This document shows, one piece after another, positions 41,468-51,616 of a DNA stretch of 64,000 nt (its first letter is position 1; each line of letters starts with the position of its first letter). The notes beneath the pieces were generated by a model. That model had not been told where the DNA came from and ran no database searches. It worked only from the letters and a program-made list of their open reading frames with translations. The DNA is taken from the NCBI RefSeq assembly GCF_002222635.1, contig NZ_CP022415.1, positions 558,001 through 622,000 of the forward strand, in the 5' to 3' direction. This DNA is from Pseudosulfitobacter pseudonitzschiae. Its GTDB lineage: Bacteria > Pseudomonadota > Alphaproteobacteria > Rhodobacterales > Rhodobacteraceae. The translations under genes and the position numbers were made by a program.

Positions 41468-42991
41468 ATGGATGTATTCGTTTCAGCCTTCGGCCTGCTG
41501 ATGGATTGGCAGGTGCTGCTGGCGCTGCTGGCGGGATCGGTTGGTGGCGTGATCATCGGCGCGATTCCGGGGGTTGGCGCGGCGGTGGCGATTGCCATTT
41601 TGCTGCCCGCCACTTTTGCCATGCCACCGCTTGTGGGCTTGACGATGCTGCTGGGTATCTATGGATCATCCATGTACGGCGGCGCGCTGCCTGCGGTTCT
41701 GATCAACACGCCGGGGACGGCGGTGAACGCGCTGACCACCTATGACGGTTATCCGATGACCCAGAACGGCGAGGCGCGGCGCGCTGTGGCGCTGGCCTAT
41801 TCGGCATCGTTCTTTGGCGGCATCTTCTCGATCCTCTGTCTGATCCTGCTGGCCCCGCTGTTGGCCAAAATCGCGCCGAACTTCGGCTCGCGCGAGATTT
41901 TTCTGGCAGCGCTGCTGGGCATGATCCTTGTTGTGCTGGCGCACCGCGGCCAGACTTTTGCTGCCGGTATGCTGGCAACCTTCGGGATTTTTTTGCAAAC
42001 CGTGGGGCTGGAGCCGGTCAGCTATTCGCGCCGTTTCACCTTTGACCAAAGCTGGTTGACGTCGGGTGTTGATCTGATCGTGGTGGTGCTGGGGCTGTTC
42101 GCGCTCAGTCAGGCGTTCCTGTTGCTGGTGCAGCCGGATGAGCGGCCCAGAATGGCGTCTATCAGCGGTTCGCTGTTCTCGGGGCTGAAGGAGCTGTGGC
42201 TTTACAAGCGCGTGGCTGCAGTCTCGTCCACGTTCGGTGTGCTGATGGGCATGATCCCGGGGGTAGGCGAATTCACTGCACAGTTCATGTCCTATACCTA
42301 TGCGCAGAAAACATCGAAAACGCCCGAACAGTTCGGCAACGGCGCGCCCGAGGGGCTGATTGCATCCGAGGCCGCGAACAATGCGGTGCCCGCCGCCGCG
42401 ATGATCCCGCTGCTGGCGCTGGGCATTCCGGGCGAGGCGCTGACCGCGATGATGCTGTCGGTGTTCTATGTGCACAACGTTGTGCCCGGCCCGCAACTGT
42501 TTCAGGGGCAGATGGATTTTGTCATGGCGCTGTATCTGGCGCTGTTGATCCTGAACGTGATCGTGCTGGCCTTTTTGATGGTGTCGACCAATGCGTTGGC
42601 GCGGATCATCGAACTGCCCACGCGGCTGATCGGGGTGGCGATCCTGCTGCTGAGCTTTGTGGGGGTCTATTCGCTGCGCAATTCGATCACCGACTGCGCC
42701 ATTGCCTGCGTGTTCGGCGTGTTTGGCGTGGTCCTCAAGCGGCTGAACCTGCCCATCGTGCCGATCATCCTTGGGATGGTCCTGGGCAACATCATGGAGG
42801 TCAAGCTGCGGTCGTCGATGCCACGGGTGAAAACCCCGTTGGACATGATCGACCGGCCTATTGCGATGATTATCTTTGCGATGATCCTGCTGGTGATCGC
42901 GCTGCACATCCGCACCCTGATCCGCGAACGCCGCAATCCGCCACAGAACACCGATACCGACATCCACCTGACCCAAGACAGCGATTATTGA
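41468..42991 (+). CDS. TTT transporter large permease (TctA family)
   Basis: A 507-residue permease with about eleven helices. Family landmarks: GAIPGVGAAVAIAILLP near the N-terminus, YGSSMYGGALPAVLINTPGT and the second repeat GMIPGVGEFTAQFMSY. These two PGxG segments form the conserved substrate region of TctA. It starts 12 bases after TctB. The system imports a carboxylate with a cation gradient. The next gene, a Tm-1-like protein, is only 25 bases downstream. Confidence 0.93.
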   Translation: MDVFVSAFGLLMDWQVLLALLAGSVGGVIIGAIPGVGAAVAIAILLPATFAMPPLVGLTMLLGIYGSSMYGGALPAVLINTPGTAVNALTTYDGYPMTQNGEARRAVALAYSASFFGGIFSILCLILLAPLLAKIAPNFGSREIFLAALLGMILVVLAHRGQTFAAGMLATFGIFLQTVGLEPVSYSRRFTFDQSWLTSGVDLIVVVLGLFALSQAFLLLVQPDERPRMASISGSLFSGLKELWLYKRVAAVSSTFGVLMGMIPGVGEFTAQFMSYTYAQKTSKTPEQFGNGAPEGLIASEAANNAVPAAAMIPLLALGIPGEALTAMMLSVFYVHNVVPGPQLFQGQMDFVMALYLALLILNVIVLAFLMVSTNALARIIELPTRLIGVAILLLSFVGVYSLRNSITDCAIACVFGVFGVVLKRLNLPIVPIILGMVLGNIMEVKLRSSMPRVKTPLDMIDRPIAMIIFAMILLVIALHIRTLIRERRNPPQNTDTDIHLTQDSDY

Positions 42992-43016
42992 CCGCGCGGA
43001 CACCGGAGCATTCCCT

Positions 43017-44246
43017 ATGAAAACCATTCTTGTCATCGGCACCTACGACACCAAAGACGACGAGTTGCACTATATCTGCCAGCGCATTGCGGACATGGGC
43101 GGGCAGGTGCTGAGCATGGATGTCAGCGTGCTGGGTGATCCGTCTGCGCCAACCGATCTGTCCAAACATCAGGTCGCGGAAGCGGGCGGCGCGTCGATCA
43201 GGCAGGCGATTGATGCGGGCGACGAGAATGCGGCGATGCAGATCATGGCGCGCGGGGCGGCGGCGCTGACGGCGCAACTGTATGCGGATGGCAAGATTGA
43301 CGGGATGCTGGCGCTGGGCGGCACGATGGGCACCGATCTGGCGCTGGACTGCGCGCAGGCGCTGCCTTTGGGGGTGCCGAAATATGTGGTCTCTACCGTA
43401 TCGTTCTCGCCGTTGATCCCTGCGGACCGACTGGCGCCCGATATCCAGATGATCCTGTGGGCAGGGGGGCTGTACGGGCTGAACTCGGTCTGCAAATCCT
43501 CGCTTAGCCAGGCGGCGGGGGCGGTGCTGGGCGCGGCAATGGCCGTCGAGGCGCCGGTGTCCACGCGGCCCGTGATCGGGATGACTTCGCTGGGGTCATC
43601 CTGTCTGAAATACATGAAACACCTGCGCGATCCGCTGCAAGAGCGCGGATTCGAGGTGGCAGTGTTTCACGCCACGGGCATGGGCGGGATGGCGTTTGAA
43701 TCGCTGGCGCAGCAGGGGTATTTTGCCGCCGTGATGGATTTTGCCTTGCCCGAACTGGGCAATCTGATGGTCGGCAGTGTGGTACATTCCGGCCCCGAGC
43801 GCCTGACCCGTGCCGGTGCCGCCGGTACACCGCAGATCGTGGCACCGGGCTGTGCCGATCTGGTTGATTATGCGGGTTGGCAGGACATCCCCGCAGCATA
43901 CACCGACCGTCCGTTTCACGCGCACAACCGTCTGATCAAATCTGCGGCCCTGTCGGGGGATGAACGCCGTGCGCTGGTGCGCGATATTGTAGCGCGGCTG
44001 GAGCGCGCAAACGCACCCGTGCATGTGCTGATGCCAAAAGGTGGCGTCGAGGAGTGGGACCGTGAAGGCGGCGAGGCCCATGACCCGCAGGCGCTGGCCG
44101 CAATGGCGGACGAGATGGAGAAGACGGTCAAGGCTCCGCTGGGATTGACCATGCTGGATGCGCACATCAACGACGCAGCCTTTGCTGACGCCGCACTGGC
44201 GGTGCTGGACGGCTGGATTGCGGATGGCACGGTGAAGCTTGGCTAG
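43017..44246 (+). CDS. Tm-1-like ATP-binding protein (UPF0261)
   Basis: A 409-residue protein of the UPF0261/Tm-1 N-terminal family. It begins with TILVIGTYDTKDDELHYICQ and contains LALGGTMGTDLALDC and HATGMGGMAFESLAQQG. The plant member Tm-1 binds ATP and blocks a viral replicase; bacterial members have no settled role but recur in organic-acid catabolic operons, often with a TIM-barrel partner that is absent here. It follows TctA after 25 bases, so it probably handles the imported compound. Length is near the family norm (about 400). Confidence 0.88.
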   Translation: MKTILVIGTYDTKDDELHYICQRIADMGGQVLSMDVSVLGDPSAPTDLSKHQVAEAGGASIRQAIDAGDENAAMQIMARGAAALTAQLYADGKIDGMLALGGTMGTDLALDCAQALPLGVPKYVVSTVSFSPLIPADRLAPDIQMILWAGGLYGLNSVCKSSLSQAAGAVLGAAMAVEAPVSTRPVIGMTSLGSSCLKYMKHLRDPLQERGFEVAVFHATGMGGMAFESLAQQGYFAAVMDFALPELGNLMVGSVVHSGPERLTRAGAAGTPQIVAPGCADLVDYAGWQDIPAAYTDRPFHAHNRLIKSAALSGDERRALVRDIVARLERANAPVHVLMPKGGVEEWDREGGEAHDPQALAAMADEMEKTVKAPLGLTMLDAHINDAAFADAALAVLDGWIADGTVKLG

Positions 44247-44341
44247 GCAAATTCCCAGCACAGGGCAACGCACCGTCGCGATTGCCATTGTCCGACAGAT
44301 TGATCAACGTGGCCTGCAACCGACACGCAAGCGAGGCCACG

Positions 44342-45145
44342 ATGCAACAAGCCGAAGATTTTCGCGACGAGACCGACACATTGGCCGCCATCTTGCAGCC
44401 CTTGTCCGACGCTGATTTTGACCAGCCGACACAGTTCAAGGGCTGGACCATCGACGATGTGATTGGCCACCTGCATATGTTCAACGTGGCCGCCGCCAAG
44501 TCACTGGAAAGCGATGCGGCCTTTGCCAGTTTCTTTGCGCCGATCGGGCAAGGCATGGCCAAGGGCGTCTCGCTGCGCGCGTTGCAATACCCGTGGCTGG
44601 CGGGTCTGCGTGGGCGTACCTTGATGGAGGAATGGCACCGCGAGGCCCATGCCACGGCCGATGCCTTTGCTGCCGCCGATCCTAAGAAGCGGCTGAAGTG
44701 GGCAGGACCGGACATGAGCGCGCTGTCGTCCATCACCGCCCGGTTGATGGAGACATGGGCCCACGGGCAAGAGGTTTTTGACCTGCTTGGCCAGACCCGC
44801 ACCGAACACGACCGTATTCGCAGCATCGCGCATCTGGGCGTGGTGACCTTTGGCTGGACCTTTGCCAATCGCGGGCTGGATGTGCCTGCGCCCGCGCCGT
44901 TCGTGCGGCTAACCGCCCCATCCGGTTCCGTATGGACATGGGGCGATGACCAGCCCGACAATCGCGTCGATGGCACGGCGGTGGATTTTGCCAAAGTGGT
45001 TTGCCAGACACGCAATGTCGTCGATACAGGCCTGACCACCACTGGCCCCGTGGCCAAGCAATGGATGGCGATGGCCCAATGCTTTGCGGGCGGGCCCGAA
45101 GACCCGCCCGCACCCGGTGCCCGCTACACGCACACAGGTTCCTAG
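44342..45145 (+). CDS. TIGR03084-like DinB/maleylpyruvate isomerase-fold protein
   Basis: A 267-residue protein from the ATG at 44342; earlier in-frame starts have no ribosome site. It has [15 protein letters not shown] near residue 40 and [15 protein letters not shown] near residue 137, giving the three-histidine metal set of the DinB/maleylpyruvate isomerase superfamily. This group (TIGR03084) is common in Roseobacters and actinobacteria with no proven reaction. It follows the UPF0261 gene after 95 bases and ends overlapping the convergent dehydratase gene by four bases. Confidence 0.82.
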   Translation: MQQAEDFRDETDTLAAILQPLSDADFDQPTQFKGWTIDDVIGHLHMFNVAAAKSLESDAAFASFFAPIGQGMAKGVSLRALQYPWLAGLRGRTLMEEWHREAHATADAFAAADPKKRLKWAGPDMSALSSITARLMETWAHGQEVFDLLGQTRTEHDRIRSIAHLGVVTFGWTFANRGLDVPAPAPFVRLTAPSGSVWTWGDDQPDNRVDGTAVDFAKVVCQTRNVVDTGLTTTGPVAKQWMAMAQCFAGGPEDPPAPGARYTHTGS

Positions 45146-46941
45146 TGGTTGTCGCGCGGCACCCCTTTGGTGCGCGCGATGTCCTGATAGTTTGCCGCGT
45201 CGCGCAGGGTCATGCCCTTGTCGAAAGGTTCGACCAACTCGCGAAAATATTGCTGCCACGGCGACTGACTGGCGGGATACTTATAACCGCCATCGGCCAT
45301 CAACTGTTCACGTCGTGCTGTCAGTTCTTCCTCTGACAACAGGATGTCGGCGGTGAATTTGTTCAGGTCGATGCGCAGCCTGTCGCCATTGCGCAGCAGC
45401 GCCAGCCCGCCATTGTCCGCAGCCTCGGGGGCGGCGTTCAGGATCGACGGCGACCCGGAGGTGCCCGATTGCCGTCCGTCGCCGATGCACGGCAGCGCGT
45501 GGATGCCCTGTTTCAGCAGGTATGACGGCGCGCGCATGTTCACCACTTCGGCCCCGCCGGGATAGCCCTTTGGCCCCGCGCCGCGCATGACCAGAATGCA
45601 ATCGGCGTCGATGTTTTCGGCGGGGTCGTCGATACGGTGGTGATAATCCTCTGGCCCGTCGAACACCACGACACGACCCTCGAAGGCTTCGGGATCGTCT
45701 GGGTTGCTCAGGTATGTCTTGCGGAACGCGGCGTCGATCACGCTGGTTTTCATGATCGCACTGTCGAACAGCGTGCCCTTGAGGTTGATAAAGCCCGCAT
45801 TCTGCATCAGCGGTTCTTCGACGGTGCGAATGACGTCTTCGTTCACCGATGCCTTTTGCGCGCAGTTGTCGCCCATAGTGTGCCCGTTTGCGGTGATCGC
45901 ATCGGGGTTGGGCAGCAGGTTGGCCCGCAGCAAGGCACCGATCACAGCAGGCACGCCACCTGCGCGGTGGAAGTCCTCACCCAGATATTTGCCTGCGGGT
46001 TGCAGGTTGACCAGCAGCGGGATGTGGTGGCCGTGGGTCTGCCAGTCATCGTTGTCCAGCGGCACGCCCAGATGGCGGGCGATGGCGTTCAGGTGGATCG
46101 GCGCGTTGGTCGATCCGCCAAGCGCCGAGTTGATGGCGATGGCGTTCTCGAACGCCTCGCGCGTCATGATGTCCGAGGGGCGCAGGTCGTCCCAGACCAT
46201 ATCGACGATCCGCTTGCCGGTCTCGTAGCTGATCTGCCCGCGCTCGCGGTAGGGGGCGGGGATGGCGGCAGAGCCGGGCAGTTGCATCCCCAGCGCCTCG
46301 GCCAGCGAGTTCATCGTGGTCGCGGTGCCCATCGTGTTGCAATACCCCACAGAGGGCGCAGAGGCGGCGGCGATTTCCAAGAACTGTTCGTCATTGATCT
46401 CGCCCGAGGCCAGACGCTCGCGGGCCTTCCAGATCACGGTGCCCGAGCCTGCGCGCTCGCCTTCGAACCAGCCGTTCAGCATCGGGCCGACCGACAGGGC
46501 GATGGCGGGGATGTTCACGGTGGCGGCGGCCATCAGCAGGGCGGGCGTGGTCTTGTCGCAGCCGATGTTCAGTACGACGCCGTCCAGCGGATACCCATAA
46601 AGCGCCTCGACCAGACCCAGATAGGCAAGGTTGCGGTCCAGCATCGCGGTGGGGCGTTTGCCGGTTTCCTGAATGGGGTGGACGGGCACCTCCATCGGCA
46701 CGCCACCGGCGGCGATGATGCCGTCGCGCACGCGTTTGGTCAGCTCAAGGTGGTGGCGGTTGCACGGGCTGAGGTCGCTGCCCGTTTGCGCGATGCCGAT
46801 GATCGGTTTGCCCGATTGCAGCTCTTCTCGGGTCAGGCCGTAATTCAGATAGCGTTCCATATAGAGCGCCGTCATTTCCATATTGTCCGGGTTCAGGAAC
46901 CATTTGCGGGATCGTAGATCTTGCGGGCGTAGCTTGGACAT
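45142..46941 (-). CDS. IlvD/Edd-family aldonate dehydratase
   Basis: A 599-residue dehydratase. Three cysteines for an iron-sulfur cluster are at Cys60, Cys128 (NIGCDK, with the metal-site lysine 130) and Cys201 ([13 protein letters not shown]). The C-terminal catalytic serine region is [12 protein letters not shown]. This looks like the [2Fe-2S] L-arabinonate/D-xylonate dehydratase group more than dihydroxyacid dehydratase. It removes water from a sugar acid to give a 2-keto-3-deoxy acid. A TGGTATACCA palindrome 40 bases upstream links it to the GntR-controlled operon at 27 kb, which lacks a dehydratase of its own. Confidence 0.9.
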   Translation of the reverse strand: MSKLRPQDLRSRKWFLNPDNMEMTALYMERYLNYGLTREELQSGKPIIGIAQTGSDLSPCNRHHLELTKRVRDGIIAAGGVPMEVPVHPIQETGKRPTAMLDRNLAYLGLVEALYGYPLDGVVLNIGCDKTTPALLMAAATVNIPAIALSVGPMLNGWFEGERAGSGTVIWKARERLASGEINDEQFLEIAAASAPSVGYCNTMGTATTMNSLAEALGMQLPGSAAIPAPYRERGQISYETGKRIVDMVWDDLRPSDIMTREAFENAIAINSALGGSTNAPIHLNAIARHLGVPLDNDDWQTHGHHIPLLVNLQPAGKYLGEDFHRAGGVPAVIGALLRANLLPNPDAITANGHTMGDNCAQKASVNEDVIRTVEEPLMQNAGFINLKGTLFDSAIMKTSVIDAAFRKTYLSNPDDPEAFEGRVVVFDGPEDYHHRIDDPAENIDADCILVMRGAGPKGYPGGAEVVNMRAPSYLLKQGIHALPCIGDGRQSGTSGSPSILNAAPEAADNGGLALLRNGDRLRIDLNKFTADILLSEEELTARREQLMADGGYKYPASQSPWQQYFRELVEPFDKGMTLRDAANYQDIARTKGVPRDNH

Positions 46942-46980
46942 CTGGTGGCTCCTCCGGAGGCGATTCAGGGCGTGGCTGTT

Positions 46981-46990
46981 TGGTATACCA
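46981..46990. promoter_or_regulatory. GntR-type operator, site 3, before the dehydratase
   Basis: TGGTATACCA, a perfect 10-base palindrome, starts 40 bases upstream of the dehydratase ATG. It is the same core as the sites at 27132 and 27182 next to the GntR gene. No regulator gene lies nearby, so control in trans is likely. Confidence 0.75.
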
Positions 46991-47057
46991 TTCTGATCGC
47001 AAGACGGGGGCAGTGTCCAGAGCCAGTGAGCGCAGGACGAAAAGATCGGTGCTGTGC

Positions 47058-47090
47058 GCGCGCTGACGCCGCGTCATCAAATCAGCGCGC
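47058..47090 (-). terminator. Hairpin just after the indolepyruvate oxidoreductase gene
   Basis: GCGCGCTGA (47058-47066) and TCAGCGCGC (47082-47090) pair perfectly over a 15-base loop, ten bases past the stop codon at 47101. No T tract follows on the minus strand, so termination is possible but not proven. Confidence 0.4.
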
Positions 47091-47100
47091 GTGGCACGTT

Positions 47101-50100
47101 CTAAACCGAAATCGCGTTGGCCCGCGCCATCACGTCGGCGGCGGCCTTTTCGCGCACGGGGCCATAGCCGCGCACGTCCATCGGCAGGGCCAGCAGGGTG
47201 GCGCAGGCCTCGGCGGTGTCGGCGCTGTGGCGATCGGCCACGCGGTCCATGACCTCGTCGAACCAGTGCAACAGGGCGCGGTCCAGCTTGCGGTCGTGAC
47301 TGCGTCCGAACGGATCGAAAACCGTGCCGCGCAGACCCTTGAGGTGCGCCATGCCGCGCAGCACCGGCGTCATCCACTGGCCAAACGCCCGCTTGTTCGG
47401 ACGGCCACGCGCATCGCGGCCCAAGGGCAGCAGCGGTGGTGCGAGGTGGTAGTTCACCTTGTAATCGCCCTCGAATTCCTCGGCCAGTTTCGCCTCGAAC
47501 CCTGTTTGAGTCATCAGCCGCGCGACCTCGTATTCGTCCTTGTAGGCCATCAGCTTGAACAGTGAACGCGCAGCCAGAGCGACCATTTCGGGCGGCACGT
47601 CTGCGGACAGACGCGCCAGCCGGTCGCGGTAGCGTCTGGCGTATCTGGCGTTCTGGTAGTCGGTCAGGAAATCGGCGCGGCGGTCGATCAACTGCTCCAG
47701 CGTTTCTTCGGCGGGGGCGTCGTCGGAAACGCCCAAGGCATCGGGGTTCACGGCCAGCACGCGGCCAATATCAAAGGCCTGTTTGTTCTTGTCCACGGCC
47801 ACGCCGTTCAGCACCATCGCCTGTTTCAGGGCGATCTCGCTGACCGGCACCAGCCCTTGTTGCCACGCGGCGCCCAGCAGGATGATGTTGGCGAAGACTG
47901 TGTCGCCCATCAGGTCGTCGGACAGCTTGTTCGCGTCCATGCCCAGCACGTTGTCGTCACCGACCACACCGCGTACCATCGCTTCGCGTTCGTCGATCTC
48001 GAGGTCCGCATCGCGGCGCAACACCAGATCGCCGGTGGGCATCTCGGCGCGGTTCAGCACCACGCGGGTGCCTGCGCGCAAGTGCGCGGACGCCTTGGGC
48101 GACGAGGCCACGACCGCATCGCAGGCGATCATTGCATCGGCGCGCCCGGCCTCGATGCGGACCTGATGAATGTCCACAGGCTTGGGGGCCAGCCGGACAT
48201 AGCCCAGCACGGTGCCGAATTTCTGCGCAAATCCGGTAAAGTCCAGCACGCTTGATCCCTTGCCCTCAAGGTGGGCCGCCATGGTGATCAGCGCACCGAC
48301 GGTCACGACGCCGGTGCCACCGACACCCGCGACCAGCAGGCCATAGGGTGCATCCAGACGCGGCACGTCGGGCTGCGGCAGGGTTGATAGCGGGCCGGAA
48401 AGATCAATGCTGACTTCGCGCTTGCGCCGAGTGGCTCCCTCGACCGTGACAAAGCTGGGGCAAAAACCGTTCAGGCACGAGAAATCCTTGTTGCACGACG
48501 ACAGGTTGATCTTGCGCTTGCGGCCAAAGGGGGTCTCTTTCGGCTCGACGCTCAGGCAGTTGCTCTCGACCGAACAGTCACCGCAGCCTTCGCAGACCAG
48601 ATCGTTGATATAGGCAAAGCGTGGCGGATCTTCGGCGGTGCCACGTTTGCGGCGGCGGCGTTTCTCGGTGGCGCAGGTCTGTTCGTAGATCAGAACGCTG
48701 GTGCCCTTGAGGTCGCGCAACTCGCGCTGCACGCCGTCCATTTCGGCACGGTCGTGGAATGTGGTGTCGCGCGGAAAGTCCGCTGCATCGAATTTGTCGA
48801 TGTCGTCGGACACCAGTGCGATCCGCTCGACGCCTTCGGCGCGGCAGGTCTGGGCGATACCCAGCACGCTGACGGGGCCATCGACGGGCTGGCCGCCGGT
48901 CATGGCGACCGCGTCGTTGTACAGAATCTTGTAGGTGATGTTCGATTTCGCCGCGACCGATTGCCGGATCGCCAGAGAGCCGGAGTGATACCAGGTGCCT
49001 TCGCCAAGGTTCTGGAATATATGCTTGTTTCCGTTGAACCGGCTGGCTGCGGCCCACGGCACGCCTTCGCCGCCCATCTGGGCATAGCCCACGGTGTTGC
49101 GGTCCATCCACGAGGCCATGACATGACAGCCGATGCCGCTGGCGGCGGTGGACCCTTCGGGCACTTTGGTCGAGGTGTTATGCGGGCAGCCCGAGCAGAA
49201 ATAGGGCGTGCGCGTGGCCCCTGCGCGCGACAGGACGGGCGGTGGGGTTTCGGTCAGGGCGGCGGCCTTGGCGGGCAAGTTTTCGTCGGGAAAGAAGCCG
49301 TGCAGACGTTCGGCCACGATGGGGGCCAGCAGCAGCGGTGACAGCTCGCCCGTCCACGGGATCAGCGGATCGCCCGCCGCGCGGTGCTTGCCGACCATGC
49401 GCGCAGGCTTGTCCCCCGGCCAGTCATAGAAATACTCCTTGAACTGGCTTTCGATGATGCCGCGCTTTTCCTCGATCACCAGCACTTCTTCCTTGCCACG
49501 CACAAAGTCCAGAGCGTCGCGGCGTGCCAGTGGCCAGACCATGCCGACCTTGTAGATGTCGATGCCCAGACGGCGGCACGCGGCCTCGTCCACGCCCAGC
49601 AGGCGCAGGGCTTCCATCAGGTCCAGATGGCCCTTGCCGGTGGTGACGATGCCGAATCTGGCGTCCTTGATCTCGTAGATGTGCCGGTCGATCGGGTTGG
49701 CCTCGACAAAGGCTTCGACCGCTTCCAGCTTGGACCCGATGCGGGTCTCGATTGCTGGGCTGGGCAGGTCTGCGGGACGGACATGCAGACCACCCGGCGG
49801 TGCCGTATAGTCGGGCTGGGCAAACTGGCGGGCAGGCTTCAGGTCGATCGACTGTGCCGCCTCGACGGTTTCCGAGACGGCCTTGAACCCGACCCATGTG
49901 CCCGAAAACCGCGAGAGCGCCAGCCCGTATTCACCGAACTCCAGATATTCCGCGACCGTCGCGGGGTTCAGCGTCGGCATGAACCACGACATGAACGCGA
50001 CATCGGACTGGTGCGGCATCGACGACGACACGCAGCCGTGGTCGTCGCCCGCCACCACCAGCACGCCGCCCTTGGGCGACGAGCCGTAGGCGTTGCCGTG

Positions 50101-50496
50101 TTTCAGCGCATCGCCCGACCGGTCCACCCCCGGACCCTTGCCATACCACATGGAGAACACGCCCTCGACGGTGCAATCGGGGTCCAGCGTGGCCTGTTGC
50201 GCGCCCAGCACGGCGGTGGCGCCCAAGTCTTCGTTCACGGCGGGCAGGAATTCGATGGCATTCTCGGCCAGCAGCTTTTTCGACCGCCACATTTCCATAT
50301 CTACTCCGCCCAGTGGAGAGCCGCGATAGCCCGAGACGAAACCGGCCGTGTTCATCCCCGCCGCGCGGTCACGGGCGGCCTGATCCAGCATCACCCGCAC
50401 AAGGGCCTGCGTTCCGGTCAGGAACACGCGGCCCGTCTGCGCGGTATAGCGGTCGGACAACTGATAGGTGGCAAAGTCGGGATCAAGCTTGCTCAT
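47101..50496 (-). CDS. Indolepyruvate ferredoxin oxidoreductase, fused alpha-beta form
   Basis: A 1131-residue TPP enzyme that oxidatively decarboxylates aryl pyruvates to aryl-acetyl-CoA, reducing ferredoxin or a similar carrier. The N-terminal two thirds carry the POR-type and TPP domains (GCPHNTSTKVPEG, MGGEGVPWAAASRF, GEGTWYHSGSL). A cysteine cluster region follows, with VCEGCGDCSVESNC and CLNGFCPSF for iron-sulfur binding. The C-terminal gamma domain begins LLVAGVGGTGVVTVGAL. Length fits the fused bacterial proteins (about 1150). It is divergent from a BKACE gene. It acts in tryptophan, tyrosine and phenylalanine breakdown. Confidence 0.93.
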   Translation of the reverse strand: MSKLDPDFATYQLSDRYTAQTGRVFLTGTQALVRVMLDQAARDRAAGMNTAGFVSGYRGSPLGGVDMEMWRSKKLLAENAIEFLPAVNEDLGATAVLGAQQATLDPDCTVEGVFSMWYGKGPGVDRSGDALKHGNAYGSSPKGGVLVVAGDDHGCVSSSMPHQSDVAFMSWFMPTLNPATVAEYLEFGEYGLALSRFSGTWVGFKAVSETVEAAQSIDLKPARQFAQPDYTAPPGGLHVRPADLPSPAIETRIGSKLEAVEAFVEANPIDRHIYEIKDARFGIVTTGKGHLDLMEALRLLGVDEAACRRLGIDIYKVGMVWPLARRDALDFVRGKEEVLVIEEKRGIIESQFKEYFYDWPGDKPARMVGKHRAAGDPLIPWTGELSPLLLAPIVAERLHGFFPDENLPAKAAALTETPPPVLSRAGATRTPYFCSGCPHNTSTKVPEGSTAASGIGCHVMASWMDRNTVGYAQMGGEGVPWAAASRFNGNKHIFQNLGEGTWYHSGSLAIRQSVAAKSNITYKILYNDAVAMTGGQPVDGPVSVLGIAQTCRAEGVERIALVSDDIDKFDAADFPRDTTFHDRAEMDGVQRELRDLKGTSVLIYEQTCATEKRRRRKRGTAEDPPRFAYINDLVCEGCGDCSVESNCLSVEPKETPFGRKRKINLSSCNKDFSCLNGFCPSFVTVEGATRRKREVSIDLSGPLSTLPQPDVPRLDAPYGLLVAGVGGTGVVTVGALITMAAHLEGKGSSVLDFTGFAQKFGTVLGYVRLAPKPVDIHQVRIEAGRADAMIACDAVVASSPKASAHLRAGTRVVLNRAEMPTGDLVLRRDADLEIDEREAMVRGVVGDDNVLGMDANKLSDDLMGDTVFANIILLGAAWQQGLVPVSEIALKQAMVLNGVAVDKNKQAFDIGRVLAVNPDALGVSDDAPAEETLEQLIDRRADFLTDYQNARYARRYRDRLARLSADVPPEMVALAARSLFKLMAYKDEYEVARLMTQTGFEAKLAEEFEGDYKVNYHLAPPLLPLGRDARGRPNKRAFGQWMTPVLRGMAHLKGLRGTVFDPFGRSHDRKLDRALLHWFDEVMDRVADRHSADTAEACATLLALPMDVRGYGPVREKAAADVMARANAISV

Positions 50497-50720
50497 GGGG
50501 GCTCCGGTGCTGGCTTAGATGATCATTATAGCGCGGAATGCTGCACAGTTCTGGTCTGATTAGGGGCTCTCAGAGGGTTCATTGGTCAGATACTTCCACT
50601 TATCGGCGTCAAGCGTGGAAAATTTGCCTATTCGGGCCGGAGCGTGACCGCTTGCTGCCCATTGCCCCTGAGGGCGGCGCTTGGCATAAACGCCCCAACG
50701 TCACCGAGAGGCCGAATTTC

Positions 50721-51551
50721 ATGACCAACCCGCTTATCATCTGCTGCGCCATCACTGGATCGCTTCCGACCAAGGCGATCAACCCTGCCGTGCCGATCAG
50801 CGTGGCCGAACAGGTGGAAAGCACCCAAGAGGCGTTCGAGGCGGGTGCCACCATATGCCACGCCCATGTGCGCAACGCCGACGAGACGCCCTCGGCTGAT
50901 CCTGACAAGTTCGCGGCCCTCAAGGAAGGTCTGGAAAAACATTGCCCCGGCATGATCATCCAGTTTTCGACCGGGGGCCGTTCGGGGGCTGGTCAGGCGC
51001 GCGGCGCGATGCTGTCACTGCGCCCCGATATGGCGTCGCTGTCGGTGGGGTCGAACAACTTTCCCACGCGCGTGTACGAAAACCCGCCCGATCTGGTCGA
51101 TTGGCTGGCGGCGGAAATGGTGACTTACGGGATCAAGCCCGAAGTCGAGGCATTTGACCTCTCGCACATCCTGCAAGCGGTGAAGATGCATGGCGATGGC
51201 CGGATCAAGGAACCTCCCTATGTGCAGTTCGTCATGGGCGTGAAAAACGCGATGCCTGCCGACAAGCATGTGTTTGATTACTACGTCGAAACCGTGAACC
51301 GCCTGCTGCCCGGCGCGCCGTGGTGTGCCGCAGGGATCGGGGCCAATCAGGCGGCTCTGAACGAATGGTCGATTGCCGCCGGTGGCCATGCCCGCACCGG
51401 TCTGGAAGACAACGTGCGGCTGGACCGCGACACGCTGGCCCCGTCCAACGCCGCACTGGTCAAACGCACGGTCGAGATCGCCGAAAAACACGACCGCCGC
51501 ATTGCCACCGCAGCCGAAGCGCGCGCGCTTCTGGGGCTGCGGGCTGCTTGA
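50721..51551 (+). CDS. BKACE-family beta-keto acid cleavage enzyme (DUF849)
   Basis: A 276-residue protein from the ATG at 50721, the family beginning (LIICCAITGSLPTK). The zinc motif ATICHAHVRN gives His47 and His49; QFSTGGRSG and VGSNNFPTRVYENP are further landmarks. BKACE enzymes condense a beta-keto acid with acetyl-CoA to give acetoacetate and a CoA ester, as in lysine fermentation or carnitine breakdown. The substrate depends on pocket residues that cannot be judged here. It is followed by class III alcohol dehydrogenase after 65 bases. Confidence 0.9.
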   Translation: MTNPLIICCAITGSLPTKAINPAVPISVAEQVESTQEAFEAGATICHAHVRNADETPSADPDKFAALKEGLEKHCPGMIIQFSTGGRSGAGQARGAMLSLRPDMASLSVGSNNFPTRVYENPPDLVDWLAAEMVTYGIKPEVEAFDLSHILQAVKMHGDGRIKEPPYVQFVMGVKNAMPADKHVFDYYVETVNRLLPGAPWCAAGIGANQAALNEWSIAAGGHARTGLEDNVRLDRDTLAPSNAALVKRTVEIAEKHDRRIATAAEARALLGLRAA

Positions 51552-51616
51552 CTTTAACCCGTTGCGCCGTGTTGATGCCGCGCAACCGGACCTGAAAACC
51601 GAAAGGGACCAAACCG

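Noticed and set aside
45142-46941. Dihydroxyacid dehydratase IlvD of branched amino acid synthesis
   Set aside because: Sequence landmarks and the catabolic GntR operator favour an aldonate dehydratase; no other ilv gene is near.
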